DNA of 35,673 nt from Methylobacterium soli. Its GTDB lineage: Bacteria; Pseudomonadota; Alphaproteobacteria; Rhizobiales; Beijerinckiaceae. A program made the translations under genes and the position numbers. This document shows, piece by piece, positions 1 through 5,949 of the stretch. How positions within the stretch are numbered: the stretch's first letter is position 1; the number at the start of each line of letters is the position of its first letter. Under the pieces are notes generated by a model that saw only the letters and a list, made by a program, of their open reading frames with translations, did not search any database and had not been told where the DNA came from. The stretch spans positions 1 to 35,673 of the forward strand of contig NZ_VZZK01000048.1 in the NCBI RefSeq assembly GCF_008806385.1, read 5' to 3'.

Positions 1-100
1 AAAAAACTGCCAGAGCCCAGCATGAGCTGACTGGCGGAACGACGGGGCCCGATGGAGCTCAAGGAGCCTATGAACCCGCGCGGCCGGCCTCTTCTCGCAC
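1..100. repeat. Terminal overlap marking a circular molecule
   Basis: Bases 1-100 are identical to bases 35574-35673, beginning with six A residues followed by CTGCCAGAG. An exact 100-bp repeat at both ends of a contig is the usual sign of a circular replicon written with an overlap. The circle would be 35,573 bp. The minus-strand gene ending at 68 lies partly in this overlap, and the segment from 35328 round to 67 is one continuous intergenic region. Confidence 0.93.
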
Positions 101-562
101 GTTCATGCGGAGCGCCTCCAGCGAGGTGCCGACTGCGGCCGCCCATGCTTGGAGATCTCGCAGATCGAAAGGGGAGACGTCATACCCCCCAGCTGTCAGG
201 GCCTCGAAGCAAACTCGGAGGCCGTCTTTGGGTGTTGCCCTACTCAGGTCGCCGCCATAGCGCGCGAACAGCTCAGTTGCAGCACTTTTGAGGCGACGCG
301 ACCACGCCTCCGGATCGGTCTTGATCTCTTCTCTTATCGCGTCCGAATTCGTGTAGCCCACCGCCCGCGCAAAAGCGTCGCCCCAGTCCATGCGCGGCTC
401 CCAGGATATGGGCGCCCCGTCACGATGTCTTGGGTAGCCTCCAAGCTCAACCGCGAGAGCCTTGAAGACAGTTCCGAGCATTCCTGGGATCACAACCACG
501 GGTGATGCGGCCGCGCGTCTCTCAAGCTGCTTCAGGCGGGATCCCAACCTAAGCGCGCTCAT
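68..562 (-). CDS. Hypothetical protein downstream of the DUF5681 gene (164 aa)
   Basis: I do not recognise the family. The start chosen is the ATG at 562, which overlaps the end of the upstream DUF5681 gene by 14 bp and suggests translational coupling; further in-frame ATGs at 574 and 589 lie deeper inside that gene. The product is soluble and mostly helical, with a basic N-terminus (around residues 1-20), an Ala/Gly/Val-rich stretch and a Trp-containing acidic middle. There is no signal peptide or membrane segment. Pairing with DUF5681 suggests the two came together, perhaps from a prophage DNA-packaging region; that is inference. The stop lies in the 100-bp overlap. Confidence 0.6.
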   Translation of the reverse strand: MSALRLGSRLKQLERRAAASPVVVIPGMLGTVFKALAVELGGYPRHRDGAPISWEPRMDWGDAFARAVGYTNSDAIREEIKTDPEAWSRRLKSAATELFARYGGDLSRATPKDGLRVCFEALTAGGYDVSPFDLRDLQAWAAAVGTSLEALRMNVREEAGRAGS

Positions 563-989
563 TTTTGGCTCCATTCTCGCCAGCCTCAAGCTCGGCTACT
601 CGCTGGGCCAAATCGTGGGTCTCGATCGCCAGAATGTGCGTTTTCACGACCTGGCCGATTGCCTCAGCCTCGCTGGGCGTGATCTCGCCCTCCGCAACCG
701 CGTCAAGTAAGGCGCGAGTGGCCTTGGTGAGGTCGTTGGAGCTCTCGATCGGTGGCAGCTCGAAGGTCACGGGGCGATCTCTGCGGACAGGGTAGATCCG
801 ATCGAGGCAGAGGCGTAGGGCTGCGCCATCGCCCTGCTTCGCCAGTGTGATCGCGCGACGGCCGATAGCCTCGGCCTCGCCGTCAAAAAGCTTTTCGAGC
901 GCCAGAGCGGCCTTCCCGCGAGATCCCTTCGGGCGTCCGGCTGGATTGGCGCTCTGTCCTGGCGCGAATGGCTTGCCCGGCCCAGGCAT
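549..989 (-). CDS. DUF5681 domain protein, phage-associated (146 aa)
   Basis: The N-terminus carries the DUF5681 signature: a Gly/Pro-rich opening with FAPGQSANPAGRPKGSRGK around residues 8-26. A helical region follows that reads LFDGEAEAI, then ALRLCLDRIYP and RRDRPVTFELP around residues 33-77, as in this family. DUF5681 proteins are common in alphaproteobacterial prophages and plasmids, often near packaging genes; their function is unknown. The ATG at 989 has a GGAGG nine bases upstream. The C-terminal half is a charged helix with coiled-coil character. It overlaps the next gene by 14 bp, so the two form an operon. Confidence 0.88.
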   Translation of the reverse strand: MPGPGKPFAPGQSANPAGRPKGSRGKAALALEKLFDGEAEAIGRRAITLAKQGDGAALRLCLDRIYPVRRDRPVTFELPPIESSNDLTKATRALLDAVAEGEITPSEAEAIGQVVKTHILAIETHDLAQRVAELEAGENGAKNERA

Positions 990-1159
990 TAGAGTCCTCC
1001 ATCGTGTGGGTGAGCTGGCCCGCAGCGCATCGGCACGCGGGCGTTTGATTGCGGAGTTGCCTTGCCGGCCACGGCTCTGGAAACGAGAAGAGAGCTTGGG
1101 AGCGCGCTATGGTCAGGACTGAAACGGTCTGAACATCCCAAGGCCGCGGGAGCGGCCAG

Positions 1160-2014
1160 TCACCGGATGAGGCGAGGATGATCGCCGGGCCGGTTGATGT
1201 GGGTGACGACGCCACCCGAGACCGCGAGGTACTCGACGGTGCCGAAGTAGACCGGGTTGCCCAGGACGTAGCTGACGGTTGATGGATGCCAGCGCTTGCC
1301 GCGGGCGGTCAGGATGCCCTCAGCGTTGAGGACATCGGCGATTGCCTGGAGCGTGCGCCCCTTGCCGTTCTCTTCGAATATACGACGGACGATCTCGGCG
1401 CGATCCGCGTCGAGCGTGAGACCCTTCTTGCCGTCACGGGCGTAGCCGATCGGGACTCGCCCGCCAGCGAAGCCGCCTTGTCGGGCCTTCTCGATCCGGC
1501 CCCCCTTGGTCCGTTCGACGATCGCGTCGCGCTCGCCTTCCGCCATCGCCGCGAGCAGACCGAAGATCATCTTGCCGGCTGGCGACCCGGTGTCGATCCC
1601 CTCCGTCACGCTCCGGATTGTGACGCCGTGGACCTTGTCGAGGTCGTTGGAGGTGACCACCGCTAAGGCGATGTTGCGGGCGAGGCGGTCAAAGCGCTTC
1701 ACCAGGAGCACACTGAAGGCCCGGCGCTCGGCAAGCTGCAGGACCTGCGCGAAGCCGGGACGATCGGAGGGGCGGGTCGTGCCGGAAACGCCGGCGTCGG
1801 TGATGACGTCGACCAGGTCGAGGCTGACCGCATCGGCGTACTTCCGGACCGCGTCTTCCTGCGCGTCGAGGCCGAAGCCGCTCTGTGCCTGCTCCTCTGT
1901 CGAGACCCGCAGGTACCCGACTGCCTTGGCCCGAACAGCCTCCCTTTGAGCTGTCTGGACTATATTCTGACGCAACAGGCGGCGGACGCGGGCGCTACTT
2001 GTAGCCACTCGCAA
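1160..2014 (-). CDS. Serine recombinase with recombinase domain, short form (284 aa)
   Basis: The catalytic domain of a serine site-specific recombinase is clear: GYLRVSTEEQ places the nucleophile at about Ser38, and VKRFDRLARN carries conserved arginines. A second segment (about residues 175-280), including GGRVPIGYA and an LGNPVYFGTVEY-like end, matches the DNA-binding 'Recombinase' domain. Full large serine recombinases are usually 450-550 aa with a zinc ribbon and coiled coil; those are missing, so this is a short or truncated form. The first codon is TTG at 2014 and the true start may lie further in. A perfect 11-bp inverted repeat sits 42-69 bp upstream. It could act in plasmid resolution, inversion or past integration. 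Confidence 0.85.
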   Translation of the reverse strand: MRVATSSARVRRLLRQNIVQTAQREAVRAKAVGYLRVSTEEQAQSGFGLDAQEDAVRKYADAVSLDLVDVITDAGVSGTTRPSDRPGFAQVLQLAERRAFSVLLVKRFDRLARNIALAVVTSNDLDKVHGVTIRSVTEGIDTGSPAGKMIFGLLAAMAEGERDAIVERTKGGRIEKARQGGFAGGRVPIGYARDGKKGLTLDADRAEIVRRIFEENGKGRTLQAIADVLNAEGILTARGKRWHPSTVSYVLGNPVYFGTVEYLAVSGGVVTHINRPGDHPRLIR

Positions 2015-2055
2015 GTCCTTGTTTGTTATGGGTTATTTCTGGTCGCCTCAGCCTG

Positions 2056-2083
2056 TTTTCTAAATCTTTTGGGATTTAGAAAA
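2056..2083. repeat. Perfect 11-bp inverted repeat upstream of the recombinase
   Basis: TTTTCTAAATC at 2056-2066 is mirrored exactly by GATTTAGAAAA at 2073-2083 across a 6-bp spacer. It is AT-rich in a GC-rich setting and lies directly upstream of the serine recombinase gene. It may be a recombinase crossover or operator site, or a factor-independent terminator, since both arms end in T or A runs. Confidence 0.6.
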
Positions 2084-2126
2084 TCAGCGTTCCGAGGCCG
2101 TTGGAGCCATGTACTGGCGCGGAAAC

Positions 2127-2163
2127 GCGAACGCCCCGCGCTGTGACCAGCCGGGGCGTTCGC
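2127..2163. terminator. GC-rich 12-bp hairpin, terminator or attenuator
   Basis: GCGAACGCCCCG at 2127-2138 pairs perfectly with CGGGGCGTTCGC at 2152-2163 around a 13-base loop. No clear T-tract follows on either strand, so termination is only a suggestion. It lies between the recombinase promoter region and the next genes. Confidence 0.45.
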
Positions 2164-2338
2164 AATCCATGACGGTGAGGTTGGGGAGGTGCCGCCAGCG
2201 CCAAGGCGCGCGATCCGCCCTCGAGGAGGGGCTCCTGAAGGAGCGGGATCGATCGTGGACGGTAATGCGAGGCGTTGCGCTTTGAGCGTCTTGTGTCGAG
2301 CGGCCCGTTCGGGCGGCTGGACGAGCCATCGCTTATGC

Positions 2339-2375
2339 AAAAGGCCCCGCGCGGTTGTCCGCCGAGGCCCTTTGG
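2339..2375. terminator. Terminator-like hairpin
   Basis: AAAGGCC near 2340 and GGCCCTTT near 2366 form the outer stem of a hairpin whose inner part pairs GCGG with CCGC around a TTGT loop. A-rich and T-rich flanks on the two sides resemble a bidirectional intrinsic terminator. It would act between the membrane-protein gene ending at 2530 and the recombinase region. Confidence 0.45.
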
Positions 2376-2419
2376 TACGGCTCTGGTTATCCGCAAGCGA
2401 CACTTGGAAGTCAAGGCAT

Positions 2420-2483
2420 CTTCACGCGCCGCCACATCAACCAGTTCACGCGTGAAGGAGTTCACGGCTTCACGAGTTCAGGA
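2420..2483. repeat. Octamer array A (8-bp-phased TTCAC/GTGAA)
   Basis: Eight consecutive 8-bp units run without a gap. Six contain TTCAC, GTGAA or TTCAG, and the register is kept through two degenerate units. The units at 2444-2483 are GTTCACGC, GTGAAGGA, GTTCACGG, CTTCACGA and GTTCAGGA, in mixed orientation. The same unit and the same 8-bp phase occur in five other arrays on this plasmid. Fixed spacing suggests cooperative binding of a small dimeric protein; the partition RHH protein encoded at 8705-8998 is the obvious candidate, by inference. Confidence 0.75.
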
Positions 2484-2529
2484 CCGTATGTGTGATCGGG
2501 ATCAAGGAGTCATTTGTTGGTATGGGACA

Positions 2530-3303
2530 CTATGCGTCACCAGACGTACTCCGGAGGCGCTCTTGAATCGCACGCTCAAGATCGTCGAGAGGCACACCAC
2601 ACGCATCCTCAAGCTTCTGAAATTTATCAAAGTCACGAATATGGCCGGGAAATTGAATAGAAAACTCATGCTCAGATACAGTTTCCCACATAATATTTTC
2701 ATAGCACTTAAATTTATCTTTTACATCATAAGGGACCAATATGCCTTTCTTTTTGAGATAAATCGCAAAATCTCTTATCGCTGCTTTGGCATCAACACAC
2801 AATTTCCATAGAAGCACTTTGTCGTGCTCGGCCTCCCGCTCACTGCTCTTGATAATTCTCGCAATATCGATCTTTCCAAAACCCTCACTCTCAAGAAGTT
2901 CCTCCAGCTCATCATCGGTATAAGATGAAAAGTTACGGCCAGGCCGAAAAGACATTACGGCAGCTCGCGATTTGCTTGAGGCATCAACAAGCTTGTCCCA
3001 AAGCTGAGCCAATACCTCATGCTCCTGCTGCCGGATTTTTGTCGTATGCTCCCTATCAGAGCCTATTCTCGACTTTATTTCTTCAAGCTCTTTTTGCTGA
3101 TCATGTTTGTATTCATTAGATTTAATCTCTTGTTCGTACTTGTAGGAAGTAATTTTTCTTTCAAATCTGGAGTCTATCCATTTTGAACCATAATATCTGA
3201 TAATAAAAAATGCGGAAATTGCGAAGGCAAGCGCGATAACACCCCAGCTTCCCCACGTAGCGAAAGCAGCCTTAAGTGTTTGATAAATCCAGTTATTTTC
3301 CAT
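2530..3303 (-). CDS. AT-rich membrane-anchored coiled-coil protein (257 aa)
   Basis: I do not recognise the family. One transmembrane helix (about residues 20-37, GVIALAFAISAFFIIRYY) near the N-terminus is followed by a long, highly charged coiled coil (about 45-105, rich in Lys, Glu and Gln). A mixed helical domain with a cluster of Asp/Glu around residues 128-137 completes it. The protein would sit in the inner membrane with its bulk in the cytoplasm. The gene is much richer in A and T than its neighbours, with AT-ending codons, a sign of recent transfer. It follows the replication-type gene by 70 bp on the same strand. The layout resembles single-TM plasmid defence or exclusion proteins, but there is no motif to prove it. 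The ATG at 3303 has only a weak ribosome-binding site. Confidence 0.82.
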   Translation of the reverse strand: MENNWIYQTLKAAFATWGSWGVIALAFAISAFFIIRYYGSKWIDSRFERKITSYKYEQEIKSNEYKHDQQKELEEIKSRIGSDREHTTKIRQQEHEVLAQLWDKLVDASSKSRAAVMSFRPGRNFSSYTDDELEELLESEGFGKIDIARIIKSSEREAEHDKVLLWKLCVDAKAAIRDFAIYLKKKGILVPYDVKDKFKCYENIMWETVSEHEFSIQFPGHIRDFDKFQKLEDACGVPLDDLERAIQERLRSTSGDA

Positions 3304-3373
3304 AGCCCTGATTGTTCTGCTATTTCAGCAGCACCCGTTATGGCACGCCTCAGGCGAGAAATGTATGCTACTT

Positions 3374-4294
3374 TTATGCCTCCCAAGACCGAGGCGTGTC
3401 ATCATCGTCTGCTTCCCTTGCGTGGTCGGCAGGATCATCAAGGTGTGCCCAGGGGCTGCGATAAACCGACCAATCGCCGCGCGCCTTCCTCTCTGCGAGT
3501 TCAGAGAAGCCGTTGCCGATACGAGCTTGCAGTTGTGGGGCCGGTTGATATGACCAGCACCCATTGCGTAGCCAATTGATTGGCGTTGTCGTGTAGCGCT
3601 CTTCCTGGCCAATCCGAGTTGCAGCGTACCGACGCACCCCATCCATAAGCTCGCTTGGGGATGCTCGGCCTTCACGCACGATCTGCGCATAAGCTCTGCG
3701 CGCGCCATCCTCGCCCGTTCGCCGAGGGTACTGGACCCACCACTCCGAGAAGCCCTCGGGCTCGCTGTCGGCTTCTGCTGATCGCCCTCTGTCCCTGTGA
3801 TCATGGGACGAGGGGTTTTGGGGTGAATCCTTCCTCTGTTCTTTTTCTCTGTTCTCTTCTCTATTCGCCCGAATGGCTGTTCGGGGTTGAGGCGAACCGC
3901 CGTTCGGGGTTGAGGCGTCCCGCCGTTCGGGGTTCATCTGCTTGAACCCCGAATTTCCGTTCGGGGTTAAGAGAGTTTCGGATTCGTCATCCGGAGACTT
4001 GGAAGGATGCGCGGAGGCGCGCTCGACGCGCAGTTGATAGCGGTTTCGGTGTCGCCCTCTTGTGCTGCTTCGAGAGATCCAGCCGGCCTTGTCGAGGAAT
4101 GCGATAGCCTTCTCGACAGCACGGCTCGTGCAGCAGGCACCAGCCGCGAGACCATCAACTGATGGGTCGCACCGGCCGGTGCCGATGTTGTGGTGGAGAG
4201 CTAGACGGACAGCTACGACCTTGCACTGAGCAGTCATCTCCGGATCGGCCAGTACGGCTGCAATCCAGCGTTCGCGATCTCGCAATTCAATCAT
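3374..4294 (-). CDS. Winged-helix replication initiator-like protein (306 aa)
   Basis: The N-terminal 85 residues form a winged helix-turn-helix like phage and plasmid replication proteins: DRERWIAAVLADPEMT, then LALHHNIGTGRCDPSVDGLAA and AIAFLDKAGWISR. Residues about 90-175 are a polar, low-complexity linker. A C-terminal domain follows (about 178-240) with FSEWWVQYPRR, RRAYAQIV and TTPINWLRNGCW, typical of helix-turn-helix replication proteins of phages and plasmids. The linker DNA holds five iteron-like boxes and a purine tract, so the gene probably contains its own origin, as lambda O does. The start is the ATG at 4294 with a weak ribosome site. It is the best candidate initiator; the helix-turn-helix protein at 11060 is the alternative. 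Confidence 0.78.
   Translation of the reverse strand: MIELRDRERWIAAVLADPEMTAQCKVVAVRLALHHNIGTGRCDPSVDGLAAGACCTSRAVEKAIAFLDKAGWISRSSTRGRHRNRYQLRVERASAHPSKSPDDESETLLTPNGNSGFKQMNPERRDASTPNGGSPQPRTAIRANREENREKEQRKDSPQNPSSHDHRDRGRSAEADSEPEGFSEWWVQYPRRTGEDGARRAYAQIVREGRASPSELMDGVRRYAATRIGQEERYTTTPINWLRNGCWSYQPAPQLQARIGNGFSELAERKARGDWSVYRSPWAHLDDPADHAREADDDDTPRSWEA
3828..3968. other. Putative replication origin inside the initiator gene
   Basis: Five copies of a 9-10-bp box lie within 90 bp. GTTCGGGGTT occurs at 3879-3888, 3902-3911, 3925-3934 and 3959-3968, and an inverted AACCCCGAA at 3945-3953. The first three direct copies are exactly 23 bp apart, about two helical turns. The copies fall in all three reading frames of the protein, so the repeat is kept at DNA level. 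Next to them, 3828-3867 is about 37 pyrimidines in 40 bases, a strand-asymmetric tract. Iterons followed by an asymmetric tract inside the linker of a winged-helix initiator is the layout of the lambda origin. Confidence 0.7.
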
Positions 4295-4522
4295 CCGGCG
4301 ACCTGCCCAGGTTGGAGGCAGCAGTCGGCGGTCAGGCGTGAACAGAGCACGCGCACCTCCGTGTGGTGCAAATCCGTGAGGGGGAACGGCGCGGCGGGCC
4401 TGGCACGGCCCAGGCGTTCGGCGGCCAAACCTAGCCGCGCCGATGGGGAGAGTAGCAGAGGTCGAGGTCTACACCCCTACAAATCTCCGCAACCTATTCA
4501 GTTCTTGAGGGTTTTCTGTGTC

Positions 4523-4714
4523 TTATTGTGTTGAGGAGTTGGGCGGGTCAGCGGCGATGCTTTCCGCATCGAGGGCGCGCTCCAGAAGCTGCCTGATGGC
4601 CTCGGCTTCAGTGTTGATCCGTTTTGCGAACCGATAGGCGCGGATGCGCTCCTTCAACTCAGGCGGCATGCTCAGAATGGTTCTCTGCGCAGCCATCGTC
4701 TTTTCCTTCGCCAC
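4523..4714 (-). CDS. Ribbon-helix-helix-type small regulator (63 aa)
   Basis: The core RTILSMPPELKERIRAYRFA, then TEAEAIRQLLERAL, has the strand-helix-helix pattern of CopG/Arc-like repressors or antitoxins. The start may be GTG at 4714 (GAGGTCAG upstream) or ATG at 4696, which has an AGGA in front of it and keeps the whole domain. It is divergent from the basic protein gene at 4825. The interval holds a perfect 40-bp palindrome and a second half-operator, so it probably represses both genes by binding there. No toxin gene of a known family lies beside it. Confidence 0.75.
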   Translation of the reverse strand: MAKEKTMAAQRTILSMPPELKERIRAYRFAKRINTEAEAIRQLLERALDAESIAADPPNSSTQ

Positions 4715-4744
4715 CTGACCTCACTCTCTGGCTCTATCACGATG

Positions 4745-4758
4745 CATCAGTGATATCA
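4745..4758. promoter_or_regulatory. Second operator for the divergent RHH region
   Basis: CATCAGTGATATCA at 4745-4758 repeats 14 bases of the core of the large palindrome at 4783-4822. It lies close to the likely promoter of the RHH gene, so two operators about 48 bp apart centre-to-centre could both bind the same protein and control both divergent genes. Confidence 0.6.
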
Positions 4759-4767
4759 AATTAATCG

Positions 4768-4795
4768 TTGACATCCTCCTAAGAGAGAATACCAT
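4768..4795 (+). promoter_or_regulatory. Putative promoter for the gene at 4825
   Basis: TTGACA at 4768-4773 is a consensus -35 element, and TACCAT at 4790-4795 lies 16 bp further on as a weak -10. The -10 falls inside the left arm of the 40-bp palindrome, so a protein bound there would block transcription. The transcript would have a very short leader before the ATG at 4825. Confidence 0.5.
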
Positions 4796-4822
4796 CAGTG
4801 ATATCACTGATGGTATTCTCTC
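4783..4822. promoter_or_regulatory. Perfect 40-bp palindrome, likely operator
   Basis: The 40 bases from GAGAGAATACC to GGTATTCTCTC are their own reverse complement without a mismatch, centred on GATATC at 4800-4805. The palindrome overlaps the -10 element and ends three bases before the ATG at 4825. It suits a regulator binding as stacked dimers, most simply the RHH protein encoded divergently. As RNA or a cruciform it could also hide the start region of the plus-strand gene. Confidence 0.75.
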
Positions 4823-4824
4823 CC

Positions 4825-5175
4825 ATGTCTACTCGCCGCTCAATTTCCTGGTCCGCCGCTCTCCGGGACATGCGAAGCGACCGCACCGTGGTTGCCTCGC
4901 CTGCTACGCTGGCGGAGCGCATTGCCCGTCAGCAGGCCCGCGAGGAGAACGTTCGGGCCTACCGCGCCGCTCAGGCTGCCCTGGCCGTTGCCGCAGCCCA
5001 GCCCCTCGCCACCGCTGGCCGCTACGATCGCCGCGCTATCATGCGTCTTGCCAACGCCATCGTCCGCGAGCGGATGACGGCTCGTCTCGGGCAATCCTAC
5101 CGCGCTCTGATCGGTAAGGCGCTCAAGCAGGCCTGGGCCGCTGCCCGCGAGACCCGCCGCGCTGCTGCGCACTGA
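4825..5175 (+). CDS. Small Ala/Arg-rich basic protein (116 aa)
   Basis: The product starts MSTRRSISWSAALRDMRSDR and is rich in Ala and Arg, with a long helical stretch (LAERIARQQAREENVRAYRA) and a basic C-terminus (KALKQAWAAARETRR). It has no signal peptide or membrane segment. The composition suggests a nucleic-acid-binding or structural protein; I do not know the function. The ATG at 4825 directly follows the 40-bp palindrome and has no Shine-Dalgarno, so it may be read from a nearly leaderless transcript. A GTG at 4798 inside the palindrome is a less likely start. It is probably repressed by the divergent RHH protein. Confidence 0.72.
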   Translation: MSTRRSISWSAALRDMRSDRTVVASPATLAERIARQQAREENVRAYRAAQAALAVAAAQPLATAGRYDRRAIMRLANAIVRERMTARLGQSYRALIGKALKQAWAAARETRRAAAH

Positions 5176-5286
5176 AGCAGCCGCAGACACGGGCCCCTCC
5201 CACCCGCGGCCGCCCTGAGATCGGCGTCCAAACGGGACCCGCCCCGCCCTACTCCCCATCTTCCTTAAGCCCCGGAGACACCGGCT

Positions 5287-5652
5287 ATGGCATCTATCAC
5301 TCACGTCCGGTTTCAGGCGGGTCGTAGCTCGCCACCATCAGATCTAGCTAGGGCCTGCGATTGGGCTATTCGACGTCGCGCCTGGCTCAGCGATGCAGCG
5401 ACCCACGAGGGCTGGGACGAGGCCAAATTCGACATCGAGTGCGATCGCACTGGCGCTGTCGTTGAGCGTGCCATCAGGGAGCCCGCGCGAGCGCCTGCGG
5501 ATCTCGCAGCGAAAGCTCGGCTGCTTCTCAACGATCTCGAGCGATCCTGTGTTGATGGTGGCGACCTTGGCCAGGATGAGCGCCTGCTCCTGACCGTCCT
5601 TCGGGAGGTCGCAGCGCTTGCTCCTTCCATCGACCAGTGCGCGAGCAGATGA
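5287..5652 (+). CDS. Hypothetical protein (121 aa)
   Basis: This is a soluble, largely helical protein with an Arg/Trp-rich early part (ACDWAIRRRAWLSDAA) and an acidic middle. The ATG at 5287 has a GGAG eight bases upstream. I do not recognise the family. It follows the basic protein gene by about 110 bp on the same strand and may be co-transcribed. Its stop codon overlaps the start of a possible 32-residue basic peptide. Confidence 0.65.
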   Translation: MASITHVRFQAGRSSPPSDLARACDWAIRRRAWLSDAATHEGWDEAKFDIECDRTGAVVERAIREPARAPADLAAKARLLLNDLERSCVDGGDLGQDERLLLTVLREVAALAPSIDQCASR

Positions 5653-5747
5653 GGCCGGCTCCTAGCGGTCGTTGGATGGGCGCCGAAAGCCAGGAGGCAG
5701 CCCGTCGCGCCACCGCCCGCAACAGACGCCGTCATCGCGGTAGATGA
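5649..5747 (+). CDS. Possible coupled basic peptide (32 aa)
   Basis: The ATG at 5649 overlaps the stop of the preceding gene in an ATGA arrangement, typical of translational coupling. The product would be a very basic peptide with a RRATARNRRRHRGR tail. Nothing else supports it. The opposite strand at 5662-5784 also has a 40-codon frame with Trp/Arg-rich content, so the assignment is weak. Confidence 0.3.
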   Translation: MRPAPSGRWMGAESQEAARRATARNRRRHRGR

Positions 5748-5949
5748 TGAGACGCCACCGGTGCGCCTTCATCACGCGGTTCATCTCGATCTCGCAACTG
5801 ATCGTGCATTCGATAGCCGTCGTTCTAAGATCCGTCGTGCACTTCCTTCTCTGAGGGCACGCGCAAAGCTATAGAAGCATCTGCTGACGCAAAGCTGCAT
5901 CGGTGGCGTGGAACGCTTCCTCGGCGCCATCACCGCAACGTGCTCGCAG

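Larger units (their letters stand above)
2015..2529. other. Intergenic region rich in hairpins and one octamer array
   Basis: No convincing gene is present in these 515 bp. They hold an 11-bp inverted repeat, a 12-bp GC hairpin, a terminator-like hairpin and a phased octamer array, each listed separately. A smaller hairpin (GCTCCTGAAGGAGC) lies near 2230-2243. The dense secondary structure separates the recombinase from the genes around the putative origin. Confidence 0.6.

Noticed and set aside
4523..5175. Type II toxin-antitoxin pair
   Set aside because: The RHH protein could be an antitoxin, but the divergent Ala/Arg-rich protein matches no toxin family and such modules are normally co-directional.
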